Below are positions 46,845 to 54,519 of a DNA stretch of 64,000 nucleotides, in pieces. A program made the position numbers and the translations under genes. Numbering within the stretch: position 1 is the stretch's first letter; every line of letters begins with the position of its first letter. A model generated the notes under the pieces. The model had not been told where the DNA came from and made no database searches. It saw only the letters and a list, made by a program, of their open reading frames with translations. Source of the stretch: JAJEEA01 sp965116765 (GTDB taxonomy: Bacteria; Acidobacteriota; Vicinamibacteria; Vicinamibacterales; UBA8438); the NCBI GenBank assembly GCA_965116765.1, contig OZ220718.1, positions 3,906,001-3,970,000 on the forward strand, written 5' to 3'.

Positions 46845-46892
46845 GGCTGGCTGCGCGCCCCGGCGGAGCCGTCGGGGCGACGATGGGCGGGC
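46845..46892 (+). repeat. Dispersed repeat, partial copy upstream of the DsbD-like gene
   Basis: GGCTGGCTGCGCGCCCCGGC, then GGAGCC, GGGCGACGATGGGCGGGC. It keeps the second half of the repeat in order, 120 nt upstream of the TTG at 47012, in gene orientation. Confidence 0.65.
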
Positions 46893-46972
46893 GGGGTCGC
46901 TCGCGCCCCGATCGACGGACGCCGGACCGGGGCGGTTTCCGGCCGGGCGACCGGCCGCGCCGTCCACGGCGA

Positions 46973-46978
46973 TATGAT
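46973..46978 (+). promoter_or_regulatory. -10 box TATGAT for the DsbD-like gene
   Basis: TATGAT 33 nt upstream of TTG 47012, with the GGGAGG ribosome-binding site between. Confidence 0.45.
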
Positions 46979-47011
46979 TACGGTGCGCCCCCGGGCGCAT
47001 GGGAGGCAACC

Positions 47012-48778
47012 TTGAGCTCGACAACCTCGTTCCGCGGCTGGACCGGGCCCGTGCTGACGCTGATTCTCTCGGGGCTGGCGACGTCCGGCCTCGCCCAGCC
47101 GCCCCAGGTGCTGATAGACCCGGTCGCCGAGACCGATGCGGTCCACCCGGACAGCACGGCCCGGGTGGGCCTCGACATCGCCCTCGACCCGGGCTATCAC
47201 GTCAACTCCGACGCGCCCCTGGACGATCTCCTGATTCCGACGGTGCTGAGGCTCGATCCGCCCGAGGGGTTCACCCTCGAGGGGGTGGCCTTCCCCGAGG
47301 CGATCCTGCTCGAGCAGGTCGGCGTGGACGAACCCCTCGCGGTGTTCGAGGAAGAGTTCACGATCGGGGCGGCGTTGCGCGTCGACGCGTCCGTGGCCCC
47401 CGGCGCCTACACGGTGCCCGGCACGCTGCGCTACCAGGCGTGCAACGACCGGATGTGCTTCAACCCCGTGAACGCCTCCGTCGACTTCGCGGTGGAGGTG
47501 GCGCCGGACAGCCGGCCGCTGACGACGGTGCGGCCGGACCTGTTCGCCGGCCTGACCATGGCCGACCCCGGCGGCGACGCGCCGGCGACGCCGCCGGCGG
47601 CGCCCGCCCCGGTCCTCGACGACCTGTCGGTGATGGCCGACCTCGAGGACTTCGAGGTGCTCGGCAGCACCGGGGGGTACCTCGGCACCGAGGCGTTCCT
47701 CGATTTCATGGCGGCCTCGGAGTCGGGCGAGGGCGAGCGCGGCTGGTTCGAGGGCCGCGGGCCGCTGGCGATCCTGCTGCTGATACTCGTCGGCGGCCTC
47801 GCCCTGAACCTGACCCCCTGCGTGCTGCCGATGATCCCCATCAACCTCGCCATCATCGGCGCCGGCGCCAGGGCCGGCTCGCGCCTGCGGGGATTCGCCC
47901 TCGGCGGCGCCTACGGCGCGGCGATGGCCCTCGTCTACGGGGGCCTCGGCCTCGCCGTCATCCTGACCGCCGGGTCGTTCGGCACCATCAACTCGTCGCC
48001 GTGGTTCAACGTCGGGATCGCGGCCCTCTTCGTCGTCCTCGGGCTCGCGATGTTCGACGTCCTCGCCATCGACTTCTCGCGGCTGCAGTCGCGGTTCGCG
48101 GGCGGGGGCAACCGGGCCGGGTCGTTCCTGGTCGCGTTCGGCATGGGCGCGGTCGCCGCCCTGCTCGCGGGCGCGTGCGTGGCGCCGGTGGTCATCCAGG
48201 TCATCGTGTTCTCGAGCAACCTCTACGGCACCGGCACCACCATCGCCCTCGCGCTGCCGTTCGTCCTCGGCATCGGCATGGCCCTGCCGTGGCCCGTCGC
48301 GGGGGCGGGGCTCTCGTGGATGCCGAAGCCGGGGGCCTGGATGGTCCACGTCAAGCACGCCTTCGGCGTGTTCATCCTCGGCACCGCGGTGTACTACGGC
48401 TACGTCGGCTACGGGTTGTTCGCGCAGCGCTGGGTCGACCCCGACGAGGTCGCGAGCAGCGTCCAGGCGCTGCTGGAGGAGGGCTGGCATGCCTCGCTCG
48501 GCCAGGGGCTGGCCACGGCGAAGGCCGAGGACAAGCTGGTGCTCGTCGACATGTGGGCCACGTGGTGCAAGAACTGCCTCACCATGGACCGCACCACCCT
48601 CAAGGCCCCGGAGGTCGAGGCCGGGCTCGAGGACTACGTGAAGGTGAAGTTCCAGGCGGAGGATCTCGACGCCTCGCCCGCCGGGGACGTGCTGAGGCAC
48701 CTCGACGGCATCGGCCTGCCCACGTACGCGATTCTGCGGCCCCGGCCTGACGCCCGGACCGCCGATGCCGGCGACTAG
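47012..48778 (+). CDS. dsbD: DsbD-like thiol:disulfide interchange protein
   Basis: 588 residues from TTG 47012 (GGGAGG 5 nt upstream), with a signal peptide ending TSGLAQP. The N-terminal DsbD-alpha domain has YQACNDRMCFNPVN with its Cys pair. The membrane domain (about 265-490) has LTPCVLPMIPINLAII and GACVAPVVIQVIVF, the two cysteines that shuttle electrons. A C-terminal thioredoxin-like gamma domain has DMWATWCKNCLTMDRTTL. The set is complete, so it should carry reducing power from cytosolic thioredoxin to periplasmic proteins. It ends rather abruptly after the thioredoxin fold, a little short. Confidence 0.93.
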   Translation: MSSTTSFRGWTGPVLTLILSGLATSGLAQPPQVLIDPVAETDAVHPDSTARVGLDIALDPGYHVNSDAPLDDLLIPTVLRLDPPEGFTLEGVAFPEAILLEQVGVDEPLAVFEEEFTIGAALRVDASVAPGAYTVPGTLRYQACNDRMCFNPVNASVDFAVEVAPDSRPLTTVRPDLFAGLTMADPGGDAPATPPAAPAPVLDDLSVMADLEDFEVLGSTGGYLGTEAFLDFMAASESGEGERGWFEGRGPLAILLLILVGGLALNLTPCVLPMIPINLAIIGAGARAGSRLRGFALGGAYGAAMALVYGGLGLAVILTAGSFGTINSSPWFNVGIAALFVVLGLAMFDVLAIDFSRLQSRFAGGGNRAGSFLVAFGMGAVAALLAGACVAPVVIQVIVFSSNLYGTGTTIALALPFVLGIGMALPWPVAGAGLSWMPKPGAWMVHVKHAFGVFILGTAVYYGYVGYGLFAQRWVDPDEVASSVQALLEEGWHASLGQGLATAKAEDKLVLVDMWATWCKNCLTMDRTTLKAPEVEAGLEDYVKVKFQAEDLDASPAGDVLRHLDGIGLPTYAILRPRPDARTADAGD

Positions 48779-48780
48779 GG

Positions 48781-48860
48781 GTCTGCGCCGTAGAACGGTG
48801 CAGATTCCTGGCAGGGTTGGTTGGGCGCCCAGCGGAGCCGCAGGCGACGATGGGCGGGCT
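48781..48860 (+). repeat. Dispersed ~80-bp repeat, full copy
   Basis: GTCTGCGCCGTAGAACGGTG, CAGATTCCTGGCAGGGTTGG, TTGGGCGCCCAGCGGAGCC, GCAGGCGACGATGGGCGGGC. The ends of the first block (GTCTGC and GCAGAT) can pair. It stops 19 nt before the GTG start of the lipoprotein gene at 48880, in gene orientation, so it would form the mRNA leader. Confidence 0.85.
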
Positions 48861-48879
48861 AGCGAGAAGGGACAGGACC

Positions 48880-49281
48880 GTGATTGAACGCCTTCGGAGC
48901 CTGCTGCTCGTCGCGGTCCCGGTGCTGGCGGCGTGCGCCATGCAGCCGGGCGAGGTCAACCTCGTGAGCTCCTTCGGGGAGCAGATCGCGGCGGTCGACG
49001 GTGTCACCGACTTCGAGCACGACGGCGACGAGATCACCTTCATGGGCCCGGACGGCCGGGACGGGATCGCCGCGTGGCGGATACGGATCGAGTCGACCGA
49101 GCTGGTCGAGAACGACGGGCGGCCGCTCGAGGGTCACGTGGTGTCGTCCTGGTATCGGGACGGAGAGCTGGTCGAGATGATGGGCTCGATGTACACGCTC
49201 CCCGAGGCGTTCTTCGACACGGGCCTCGCGCAGGAGTGCTACGCGCTCTGGGACGAGGCGTCGAACGCCTGGGACTGGTAG
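48880..49281 (+). CDS. Small lipoprotein of unknown function
   Basis: 133 residues from GTG 48880. The N-terminus RLRSLLLVAVPVLAACAM ends in a lipobox (LAAC), so it should be lipid-anchored. The mature part has GVTDFEHDGDEITFMGPDGR, AWRIRIESTELVENDGRPLE, VSSWYRDGELVEM and a Trp-rich C-terminus. The strand pattern is of a small beta-sandwich. No family recognised. Confidence 0.75.
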   Translation: MIERLRSLLLVAVPVLAACAMQPGEVNLVSSFGEQIAAVDGVTDFEHDGDEITFMGPDGRDGIAAWRIRIESTELVENDGRPLEGHVVSSWYRDGELVEMMGSMYTLPEAFFDTGLAQECYALWDEASNAWDW

Positions 49282-49302
49282 CCGGCCCGCCGCGACCGCG
49301 GA

Positions 49303-50205
49303 TCATCCGCCGGCGGCCGCCGGCACCCTGACCCGCAGCGCCTTCGGATGGACCGCGGCGGACAGCGTGCGTCCGCCCTGCACCGCTTCTCCGTCGACGT
49401 GGAACCGGAGCGGCCGGTCCGCGGAGATCGTCACCTCGCCGACCCGTGAGCAGTGCACGTAGGGGTGGCGGTCGACGGTGCCGTTGAAGAGGCGCCAGAG
49501 GCCCCGGACGGCCCGCGCGCGGCCGATCGGGTCGACCGACACGAGGTCGAGCAGGCCGTCGTCGAGCCGGGCGCGCGGCGCGATCACCGCCCCGTTGCCG
49601 TACTGCCGGCCGTTGGCCACCTCGATCAACAGGGCCCTCCGCTCGACCGCGCGCCCCTCGATCGCGAGGGTGTACCGCTGGCTCCGGTAGCTGACCAGCC
49701 GGCGCGCCGTGGCCAGGGCGTAGCCGGCCAGTCCGCGGCCGGCCAGGCCGGCGAACAGGTCGGCCACCGATGCGGGCAGCCCCACCCCGGCGAGGTTCAC
49801 GAAGGGTCGGCCGGCCAGCTCCCCCACGTCGATGACGCGGTCGCGGCCGCGCAACGCGGTGTCGATCGCCTCCTCGGGCCGGAGGCTGATGCCGAGCTCG
49901 CGCGCCAGGCCGTTGCCCGAGCCCGCCGGCACGATGCCCAGCACCGCGTCCCGGCGCATCAGGGCCGAGGCCACCTCGTTGACGGTGCCGTCCCCTCCCC
50001 AGGCGACCACCGGGGAGAAGCCGCGTCCCGCGAGGGCCGCCGCGAGCTCGCGGCCGTGGCCCCGCCGCTCCGTGAAGGCCACCTCGTGGTCGGCGCCGGC
50101 GGCGGCGCAGCGCCGTCGGATCGCGTCGACGAGATCGGCCGGCCCGCTCCGGCGCGCCGACGATCCCGCAACCGGATTGATGATGAACGCAAGCCGAGAC
50201 CGCAC
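49303..50205 (-). CDS. Lipid kinase of the YegS/diacylglycerol-kinase family
   Basis: 300 residues from GTG 50205. LAFIINPVAGSSARRSG, VVAWGGDGTVNEVASALMRR (the GGDGT nucleotide motif), LGIVPAGSGNGLARELGISL, VNLAGVGLPASVADLFAGL, and a C-terminal domain with LRFHVDGEAVQGG are all conserved DAGK/YegS positions. It phosphorylates diacylglycerol, ceramide or a related lipid. The substrate is not distinguishable. It diverges from the 50322 gene. Confidence 0.93.
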   Translation of the reverse strand: MRSRLAFIINPVAGSSARRSGPADLVDAIRRRCAAAGADHEVAFTERRGHGRELAAALAGRGFSPVVAWGGDGTVNEVASALMRRDAVLGIVPAGSGNGLARELGISLRPEEAIDTALRGRDRVIDVGELAGRPFVNLAGVGLPASVADLFAGLAGRGLAGYALATARRLVSYRSQRYTLAIEGRAVERRALLIEVANGRQYGNGAVIAPRARLDDGLLDLVSVDPIGRARAVRGLWRLFNGTVDRHPYVHCSRVGEVTISADRPLRFHVDGEAVQGGRTLSAAVHPKALRVRVPAAAGG

Positions 50206-50300
50206 CGTCAGAGCCTGTTCCGCGCCGACCCCGCCGGCACGGCGAGCGAAGGACCGCCGGCCGTGGCGTGCGGCGATGCGCACGACTCGCGCGCCAACGG

Positions 50301-50309
50301 TGGTATAGT
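50301..50309 (+). promoter_or_regulatory. Extended -10 (TGGTATAGT), near-leaderless
   Basis: TG-n-TATAGT, its last base 12 nt before ATG 50322 and with no Shine-Dalgarno sequence between. The leader would be about 5 nt or less. Confidence 0.5.
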
Positions 50310-50321
50310 AGCCTCCCAATT

Positions 50322-51659
50322 ATGGGGAGCCGCTGGGTTCGCACCGTCGTCGTCATCGTAGCACTCGCGACGCTGGGTTTCGCGGGTAACCAGATCCGCC
50401 TCTTGAACGCCGCCCTCGCCGACGAGCAGGGCGGAGAGCGGGTCTTCACCGACCTCGGCTGGACGCTCAAGCTCACGCTCGCCGAGCTGAGGAGCGCCCA
50501 GCAGGCCTATGTCGCGGACGGACAGGACCGCGAGTACTGGGCCTCCCGGGTCGAGACTCATCTCCAGGCGGTCCTCGGCAGCCTCGACAACCTCAAGCGC
50601 CAGGTCTCGAACCCGGACACCCTCGCGGCCCTCGACGACGCGGTCGCGGCGGTCGGCGACATCCGGGACCTGGATGAAGACGCCCGCGAGTACATCGGCT
50701 CCGATCAACCGCTGCAGGCATCGGACCTGATCTTCACCCAGGGGTTCGATCTGGTCGATCGCGCCCACGCGCACGTGCAGGCGGCCCAGCAGGAAGAGCG
50801 CACGTCGCGTCTCGACCTGATGAGCACCGCACGGGCGAACCAGTCGCGGATGATGTGGACGGCCGTGGCCGTCATCATCCTGTCGATGCTCGTGCTCGCG
50901 CCGGCGGGCGCCTCCTCGGACCGGGACGATCCGTCGCCCGACGACGGCGAGTACCACGTCCCCGAGACCAACGGACTGTCGCTGTTGTCGCTCGACGGCG
51001 ACTCGGGCGACGACGAGCTCGATCTGCCGCCGGTCGACCGCGGGGACCCGGCGGCGGCGCCCGCCTCCCCGGCGGCCGGCGCCGGCGAGGAACCGGCGCG
51101 GAAGCCGTCCGCACCGGCGGCGGCGCCGGATCTCGCGGCCACCGCGGCGCTGTGCACGGATTTCAGCAACCTGACGACCCGGGACCAGCTGCCCGGCCTG
51201 CTGGCGCGGACCGCGGCGCTGATGAACGCCAGCGGCATCATCATCTGGGTCAGCAACGAGAACGCGCGGGCGCTGCAGCCCGCCCTCGGGCACGGATACG
51301 CCCAGGGGACCCTGGAGCGCATCGGCTCGATTCCGCACGTCGGGACCAACCCGACGTCCGCCGCGTTCACGAGCAGGCGCATTCAGGTCGTCGAATCGGA
51401 AGGGTCGGACGGGGGCGCCCTGGCCGCGCCGCTGATGGTGTCGGAGCGGTGCATCGGCGTGCTCTCGGCCGAGCTGCGCGAGGGTTGGGAGTCGAGCGAC
51501 GCGGTTCAGGCGACCGCCTCGATCGTCGCTGCACAGCTGGCGCCGCTGCTGCCTGCCGACGCCGCGGCGGCGGAACCGGTCGCCGCCTCCGCCACCGGCA
51601 CCCACGACACGAGCGGTTCCGCCACGGGGACGGAGACCGTCAAGCCGGCGTCGTCCTGA
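50322..51659 (+). CDS. Membrane sensor-like protein with C-terminal GAF domain
   Basis: 445 residues. TM1 at about 6-24 and TM2 at about 184-203 (AVAVIILSMLVLAPAGA) bracket a helical periplasmic domain (LKLTLAELRSAQQAYVADGQ, then DNLKRQVSNPDTLAALDDAV) of four-helix or CHASE3-like character. A disordered, acidic Ala/Pro linker follows (about 205-270). The last 160 residues are a GAF-like domain: FSNLTTRDQLPGLLARTAAL, IIIWVSNENARALQPALGHG, SAAFTSRRIQVVES and LMVSERCIGVLSAELREGWE. No kinase, cyclase or methyl-accepting segment follows, so output must be through a partner. Its stop is 12 nt before fabZ. Confidence 0.78.
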   Translation: MGSRWVRTVVVIVALATLGFAGNQIRLLNAALADEQGGERVFTDLGWTLKLTLAELRSAQQAYVADGQDREYWASRVETHLQAVLGSLDNLKRQVSNPDTLAALDDAVAAVGDIRDLDEDAREYIGSDQPLQASDLIFTQGFDLVDRAHAHVQAAQQEERTSRLDLMSTARANQSRMMWTAVAVIILSMLVLAPAGASSDRDDPSPDDGEYHVPETNGLSLLSLDGDSGDDELDLPPVDRGDPAAAPASPAAGAGEEPARKPSAPAAAPDLAATAALCTDFSNLTTRDQLPGLLARTAALMNASGIIIWVSNENARALQPALGHGYAQGTLERIGSIPHVGTNPTSAAFTSRRIQVVESEGSDGGALAAPLMVSERCIGVLSAELREGWESSDAVQATASIVAAQLAPLLPADAAAAEPVAASATGTHDTSGSATGTETVKPASS

Positions 51660-51671
51660 CGCGACGCCCCG

Positions 51672-52124
51672 ATGGAGCCGTTGAGCCTGCCGCTCGACTA
51701 CGCCGCCATCGAGCGGATTCTTCCCCATCGCTATCCGTTCCTCCTCGTCGATCGCATCACCGAGTTCGAGGTCGACAAGCGCATCGTCGGCATCAAGAAC
51801 GTCTCCCTGAACGAACGCTACCTCACGCGCCGGCCCCGCGAGCGCCCGGTGCTGCCGCCGACCATCCTGACCGAGGCGGTCGCCCAGGTGGGCGCCATCC
51901 TGATACTCTCGAAGCCGGAGAACCGCGAGAAGCTCATCTACATCGTCGGTATCGAGCGGGTGCGTTATCGCCACCCGGCCCGTCCCGGCGACGTCGTCCA
52001 CATCGAGGTCAACGTGAAGCGCCTGCGCAGCCGCATGGGCCAGCTGCACGGCATCGCGAAGACCGACGACGGCAGGATCGCGCTCGACGGCCGCATGACC
52101 TTCGCCCTCGGCCCCGCGCAGTGA
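51672..52124 (+). CDS. fabZ: FabZ-like 3-hydroxyacyl-ACP dehydratase, divergent
   Basis: 150 residues. ERILPHRYPFLLVDRITEFE carries the catalytic His of FabZ hot-dog dehydratases, and ILTEAVAQVGAILIL keeps the catalytic Glu. VRYRHPARPGDVVHIEVNVK is the C-terminal strand. The usual GHFPGxPVMPG loop is replaced by RRPRERPVLPP, so the conserved Gly and Phe at the substrate tunnel are lost. It may act on an unusual acyl carrier or be a specialised paralogue. 12 nt after the GAF protein and probably co-transcribed. Confidence 0.82.
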   Translation: MEPLSLPLDYAAIERILPHRYPFLLVDRITEFEVDKRIVGIKNVSLNERYLTRRPRERPVLPPTILTEAVAQVGAILILSKPENREKLIYIVGIERVRYRHPARPGDVVHIEVNVKRLRSRMGQLHGIAKTDDGRIALDGRMTFALGPAQ

Positions 52125-52139
52125 CGGCGCATCTCCTTC

Positions 52140-52148
52140 TGATAGAAT
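52140..52148 (+). promoter_or_regulatory. Extended -10 (TGATAGAAT), leaderless arrangement
   Basis: TG-n-TAGAAT with GTGACG 16 nt upstream as a weak -35. Six bases (GCGCCA) separate it from ATG 52155. The mRNA would start at the A of the ATG. Confidence 0.55.
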
Positions 52149-52154
52149 GCGCCA

Positions 52155-52808
52155 ATGGCTTCCAAGCAACGTCGCAAGCTGCCCAGGCAGCGACCTCCGG
52201 CCCCTCCTCCGGCCGAGCCCCGCTCGAGCGGCGGGCGGTGGGGGCTGATCGCTCTCGCCGTCGTCGCGGTCGCCGGCGCCGGGGCACTCCTGCTGTTGGG
52301 GGGTGACCGGACCGCGGTGGCCCCCGAGCAGGCCGGCGAGGCGTCGACGGCCCCTGCGTCCTCCACCGCGACGGCCGGGACCGCCGCCAGACCGGCGTCG
52401 GCGGCCCCGCAGTTCGACAGCGAGGACCTCGAGGGACTGCCGATGCCGCCGCTCCCCTACGTACCGCAGACCGCCGGCCCCGCCGACCTGATGAGGCAGG
52501 CCTACGTGTTCGCGGCCCGGAACCCGGACGTGCTCGATTACGTGCCCTGCTATTGCGGCTGCGGCCAGACCGACGGGCACGTGGGGAACACGGACTGTTT
52601 CGTCGAGTCGCGGGCCCCGAACGGGGCCGTGACCGAGTGGGACATCCACGGCATGACCTGATCGCACTGCCTTGCTGTCGCGCGTGACGCGATGCAGATG
52701 CATGCCCTCGGCGCCTCGCCCTCGGACATCCAGGACGCGGTCATGAACAAGTACGCGTCCCAGTCGGCCTATGCCACGCCGACGCCGCCCGCGCCGCGCG
52801 GCAACTGA
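52155..52808 (+). CDS. CYCXC/PCYCGC-motif membrane protein with in-frame TGA (probable selenoprotein)
   Basis: If TGA 52659-52661 is read as Sec, the protein is 217 residues: a basic Pro-rich start, TM helix (about 31-49), an Ala/Thr linker, then DYVPCYCGCGQTDGHVGNTD with P131-CYCGC and C148. The segment DIHGMT then meets the TGA at codon 169. In-frame continuation gives SHCLAVARDAMQMHALGASP, then DIQDAVMNKYASQ, ending at a normal TGA (52806). In relatives the HGMT block is followed by a CxxC; here TGA takes the first Cys, giving UxxC (U169, C172). NCBI models name this family CYCXC (seleno)protein. Function unknown, likely redox. Nonsense mutation is the alternative. Confidence 0.8.
52667..52697 (+). 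promoter_or_regulatory. SECIS-like hairpin just downstream of the in-frame TGA
   Basis: TCGCG (52678-52682) pairs with CGCGA (52688-52692), leaving a 5-nt apical loop CGTGA that contains the GU expected in bacterial SECIS loops. CTGC (52667-52670) pairs with GCAG (52694-52697) below an internal loop. The apical loop lies about 22-28 nt after the TGA, inside the usual bacterial spacing. GC-rich DNA forms hairpins easily, so this is supportive only. Confidence 0.55.
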
Positions 52809-52882
52809 AGAAGACGTGGCTGCCCGGGTACGTCGGCGGTCCGAGTGACCCGTGCCCGGGGAGCCCGCCGTGACCATCCCGA

Positions 52883-54409
52883 ATGGGTCCGCGCGGTTCC
52901 CCACCCCCGCCGGCGGAGCTGCTCGCCGGGCTGTACGAGTCCATCCCCGAGGGCATCTACGTCGGCGCCCTCGAAGCCGCCGGCGTCGAGACGCTGGGCG
53001 CCAACCCGCACCTGAAGCTCATGTTCGGGTTCGACCCGGACGAGCCCGACGACCGGGTGCGGCCGTTCGAGGCCGAACGGTTCCTCGACGACCGGGCCCG
53101 CGCCGACTTCATCGCGCGGCTGCGCCGCGACGGCGCCGTCACCAACTACCTCGTCCGTCTCCGGCGGGTCGACGGCAGCTCGATGTGGGTCGAGGTCACC
53201 GCCGCCCTGCGCGCGGGGGAAGGCTCGCGCCCGCCGCGCCTCGACGCTCTCGTGCGCGACGTCAGCGAGCGGCGGAAGCTCGAGGCGCAGGGGCGCGACC
53301 CGGGTCACGAGCTGGTGCAGTCGGAGAAGATGGCGGCCCTCGGCCAGACCATCTCGGGCGTGGCCCACGAGCTCAACAACCCGCTGGCGACCATCCTGAC
53401 GTGCGCCGAACGACTGGCCGCGCGCCCCGTCGAACCCGAGACGAAGCGCGGCGTCGAGACCATTCTCGGCGAGGCCGAGCGGGCGGCCAAGATCGTGCGC
53501 AACCTGCTGACGTTCGCCCGCAAGCGCAACACCACGCGAGCGTTCGTCGACATGAACGAGATCGTGCACGACACGCTGGCCTCGCGCGCCTACGAGCAGC
53601 GGGTGTCGAACATCTCGACCCTCGACGCCCTCGCCGCCGGGCTGCCCCCCATCTTCTCCGACCCCCACCAGGTGAAGCAGGTGCTGCTGAACCTGGTCAT
53701 CAACGCCGAGCACGCGATGCTCGCCGCCAACGGCCGCGGGTCGCTCGTCGCCCGAAGCTGGTACGACGAGGCCCGGGACATGGTCACGCTGGAGATCAAC
53801 GACGACGGGCCGGGGATTCCGGAGGAGGTCCGGAACCGGATCTTCGATCCCTTCTTCACCACCAAGGCGGTCGGCAAGGGCACCGGGCTCGGGCTGACCG
53901 TGGCCTACGCCATCGTTCAGGAGCACGGCGGGCGGATTCGGGTGGACTCGACGCCCGGCGCCGGCGCGTCGTTCTTCGTGTCGTTTCCCGCCCGCGCGGG
54001 GTTGTCCCGCGCGGCCCCGGCGCCGACCCTTCCCGCGCCCACCGCCGGCGCCAGCATCCTGCTCGTGGAGGACGAGCCGGCCCTCGCGGCGGCGGTGGCC
54101 GACTCGCTGGGCGACGCCGGCTACCGCGTGGAACGCGCCGCCGACGGCGAAGAGGCGCTCGCGCGGGTCGAGGCCCGGCCCTTCGACCTCGTCATCTGCG
54201 ACCTCAAGATGCCGCGGCTCGACGGTCGCGCGTTCTACCGGTGGCTGTGCGAGGAGAATCCGTCGCTCGCCCGCCGCATGATCTTCGTCACCGGCGACGT
54301 GGCGGGCACCGACGCCGAGCGCTTTCTCGTCGAGAGCGGATGCCGATGGCTGGCCAAGCCGTTCCGGCTCCGCGACCTGCTCCGCATGGCCAACGAGGTG
54401 ATGAGGTAG
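52883..54409 (+). CDS. Hybrid sensor histidine kinase/response regulator
   Basis: 508 residues, with no membrane segment. Residues ~15-140 form a PAS-like domain (GIYVGALEAAGVETLGANPH, LVRLRRVDGSSMWVEV, DVSERRKLEAQ). The HisKA domain is SEKMAALGQTISGVAHELNN (His about 159), the HATPase region has FSDPHQVKQVLLNLVINAEH, NDDGPGIPEEVRNRIFDPFF and GKGTGLGLTVAYAIV. The C-terminal REC domain has LLVEDEPALAAAVADSLGDA with the phospho-Asp in VICDLKMPRLDG. All catalytic boxes are intact. The signal is unknown and cytoplasmic. It ends in a hairpin at 54454. Confidence 0.95.
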   Translation: MGPRGSPPPPAELLAGLYESIPEGIYVGALEAAGVETLGANPHLKLMFGFDPDEPDDRVRPFEAERFLDDRARADFIARLRRDGAVTNYLVRLRRVDGSSMWVEVTAALRAGEGSRPPRLDALVRDVSERRKLEAQGRDPGHELVQSEKMAALGQTISGVAHELNNPLATILTCAERLAARPVEPETKRGVETILGEAERAAKIVRNLLTFARKRNTTRAFVDMNEIVHDTLASRAYEQRVSNISTLDALAAGLPPIFSDPHQVKQVLLNLVINAEHAMLAANGRGSLVARSWYDEARDMVTLEINDDGPGIPEEVRNRIFDPFFTTKAVGKGTGLGLTVAYAIVQEHGGRIRVDSTPGAGASFFVSFPARAGLSRAAPAPTLPAPTAGASILLVEDEPALAAAVADSLGDAGYRVERAADGEEALARVEARPFDLVICDLKMPRLDGRAFYRWLCEENPSLARRMIFVTGDVAGTDAERFLVESGCRWLAKPFRLRDLLRMANEVMR

Positions 54410-54453
54410 ACGTCTGCGACATCGCGCGGCGCGGGCGGGAGGGTCGGTTCGGC

Positions 54454-54481
54454 GGCGAGCGGAGCCGGGACTCCGCTCGCC
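54454..54481. terminator. Strong bidirectional terminator hairpin
   Basis: A perfect 11-bp stem GGCGAGCGGAG/CTCCGCTCGCC with loop CCGGGA, between the convergent hybrid kinase (stop 54409) and sigma-factor gene (stop 54520). Confidence 0.65.
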
Positions 54482-54519
54482 GGGCCGGGAATCGGCGCGC
54501 CCGGGGGACGGGCGGGAGG

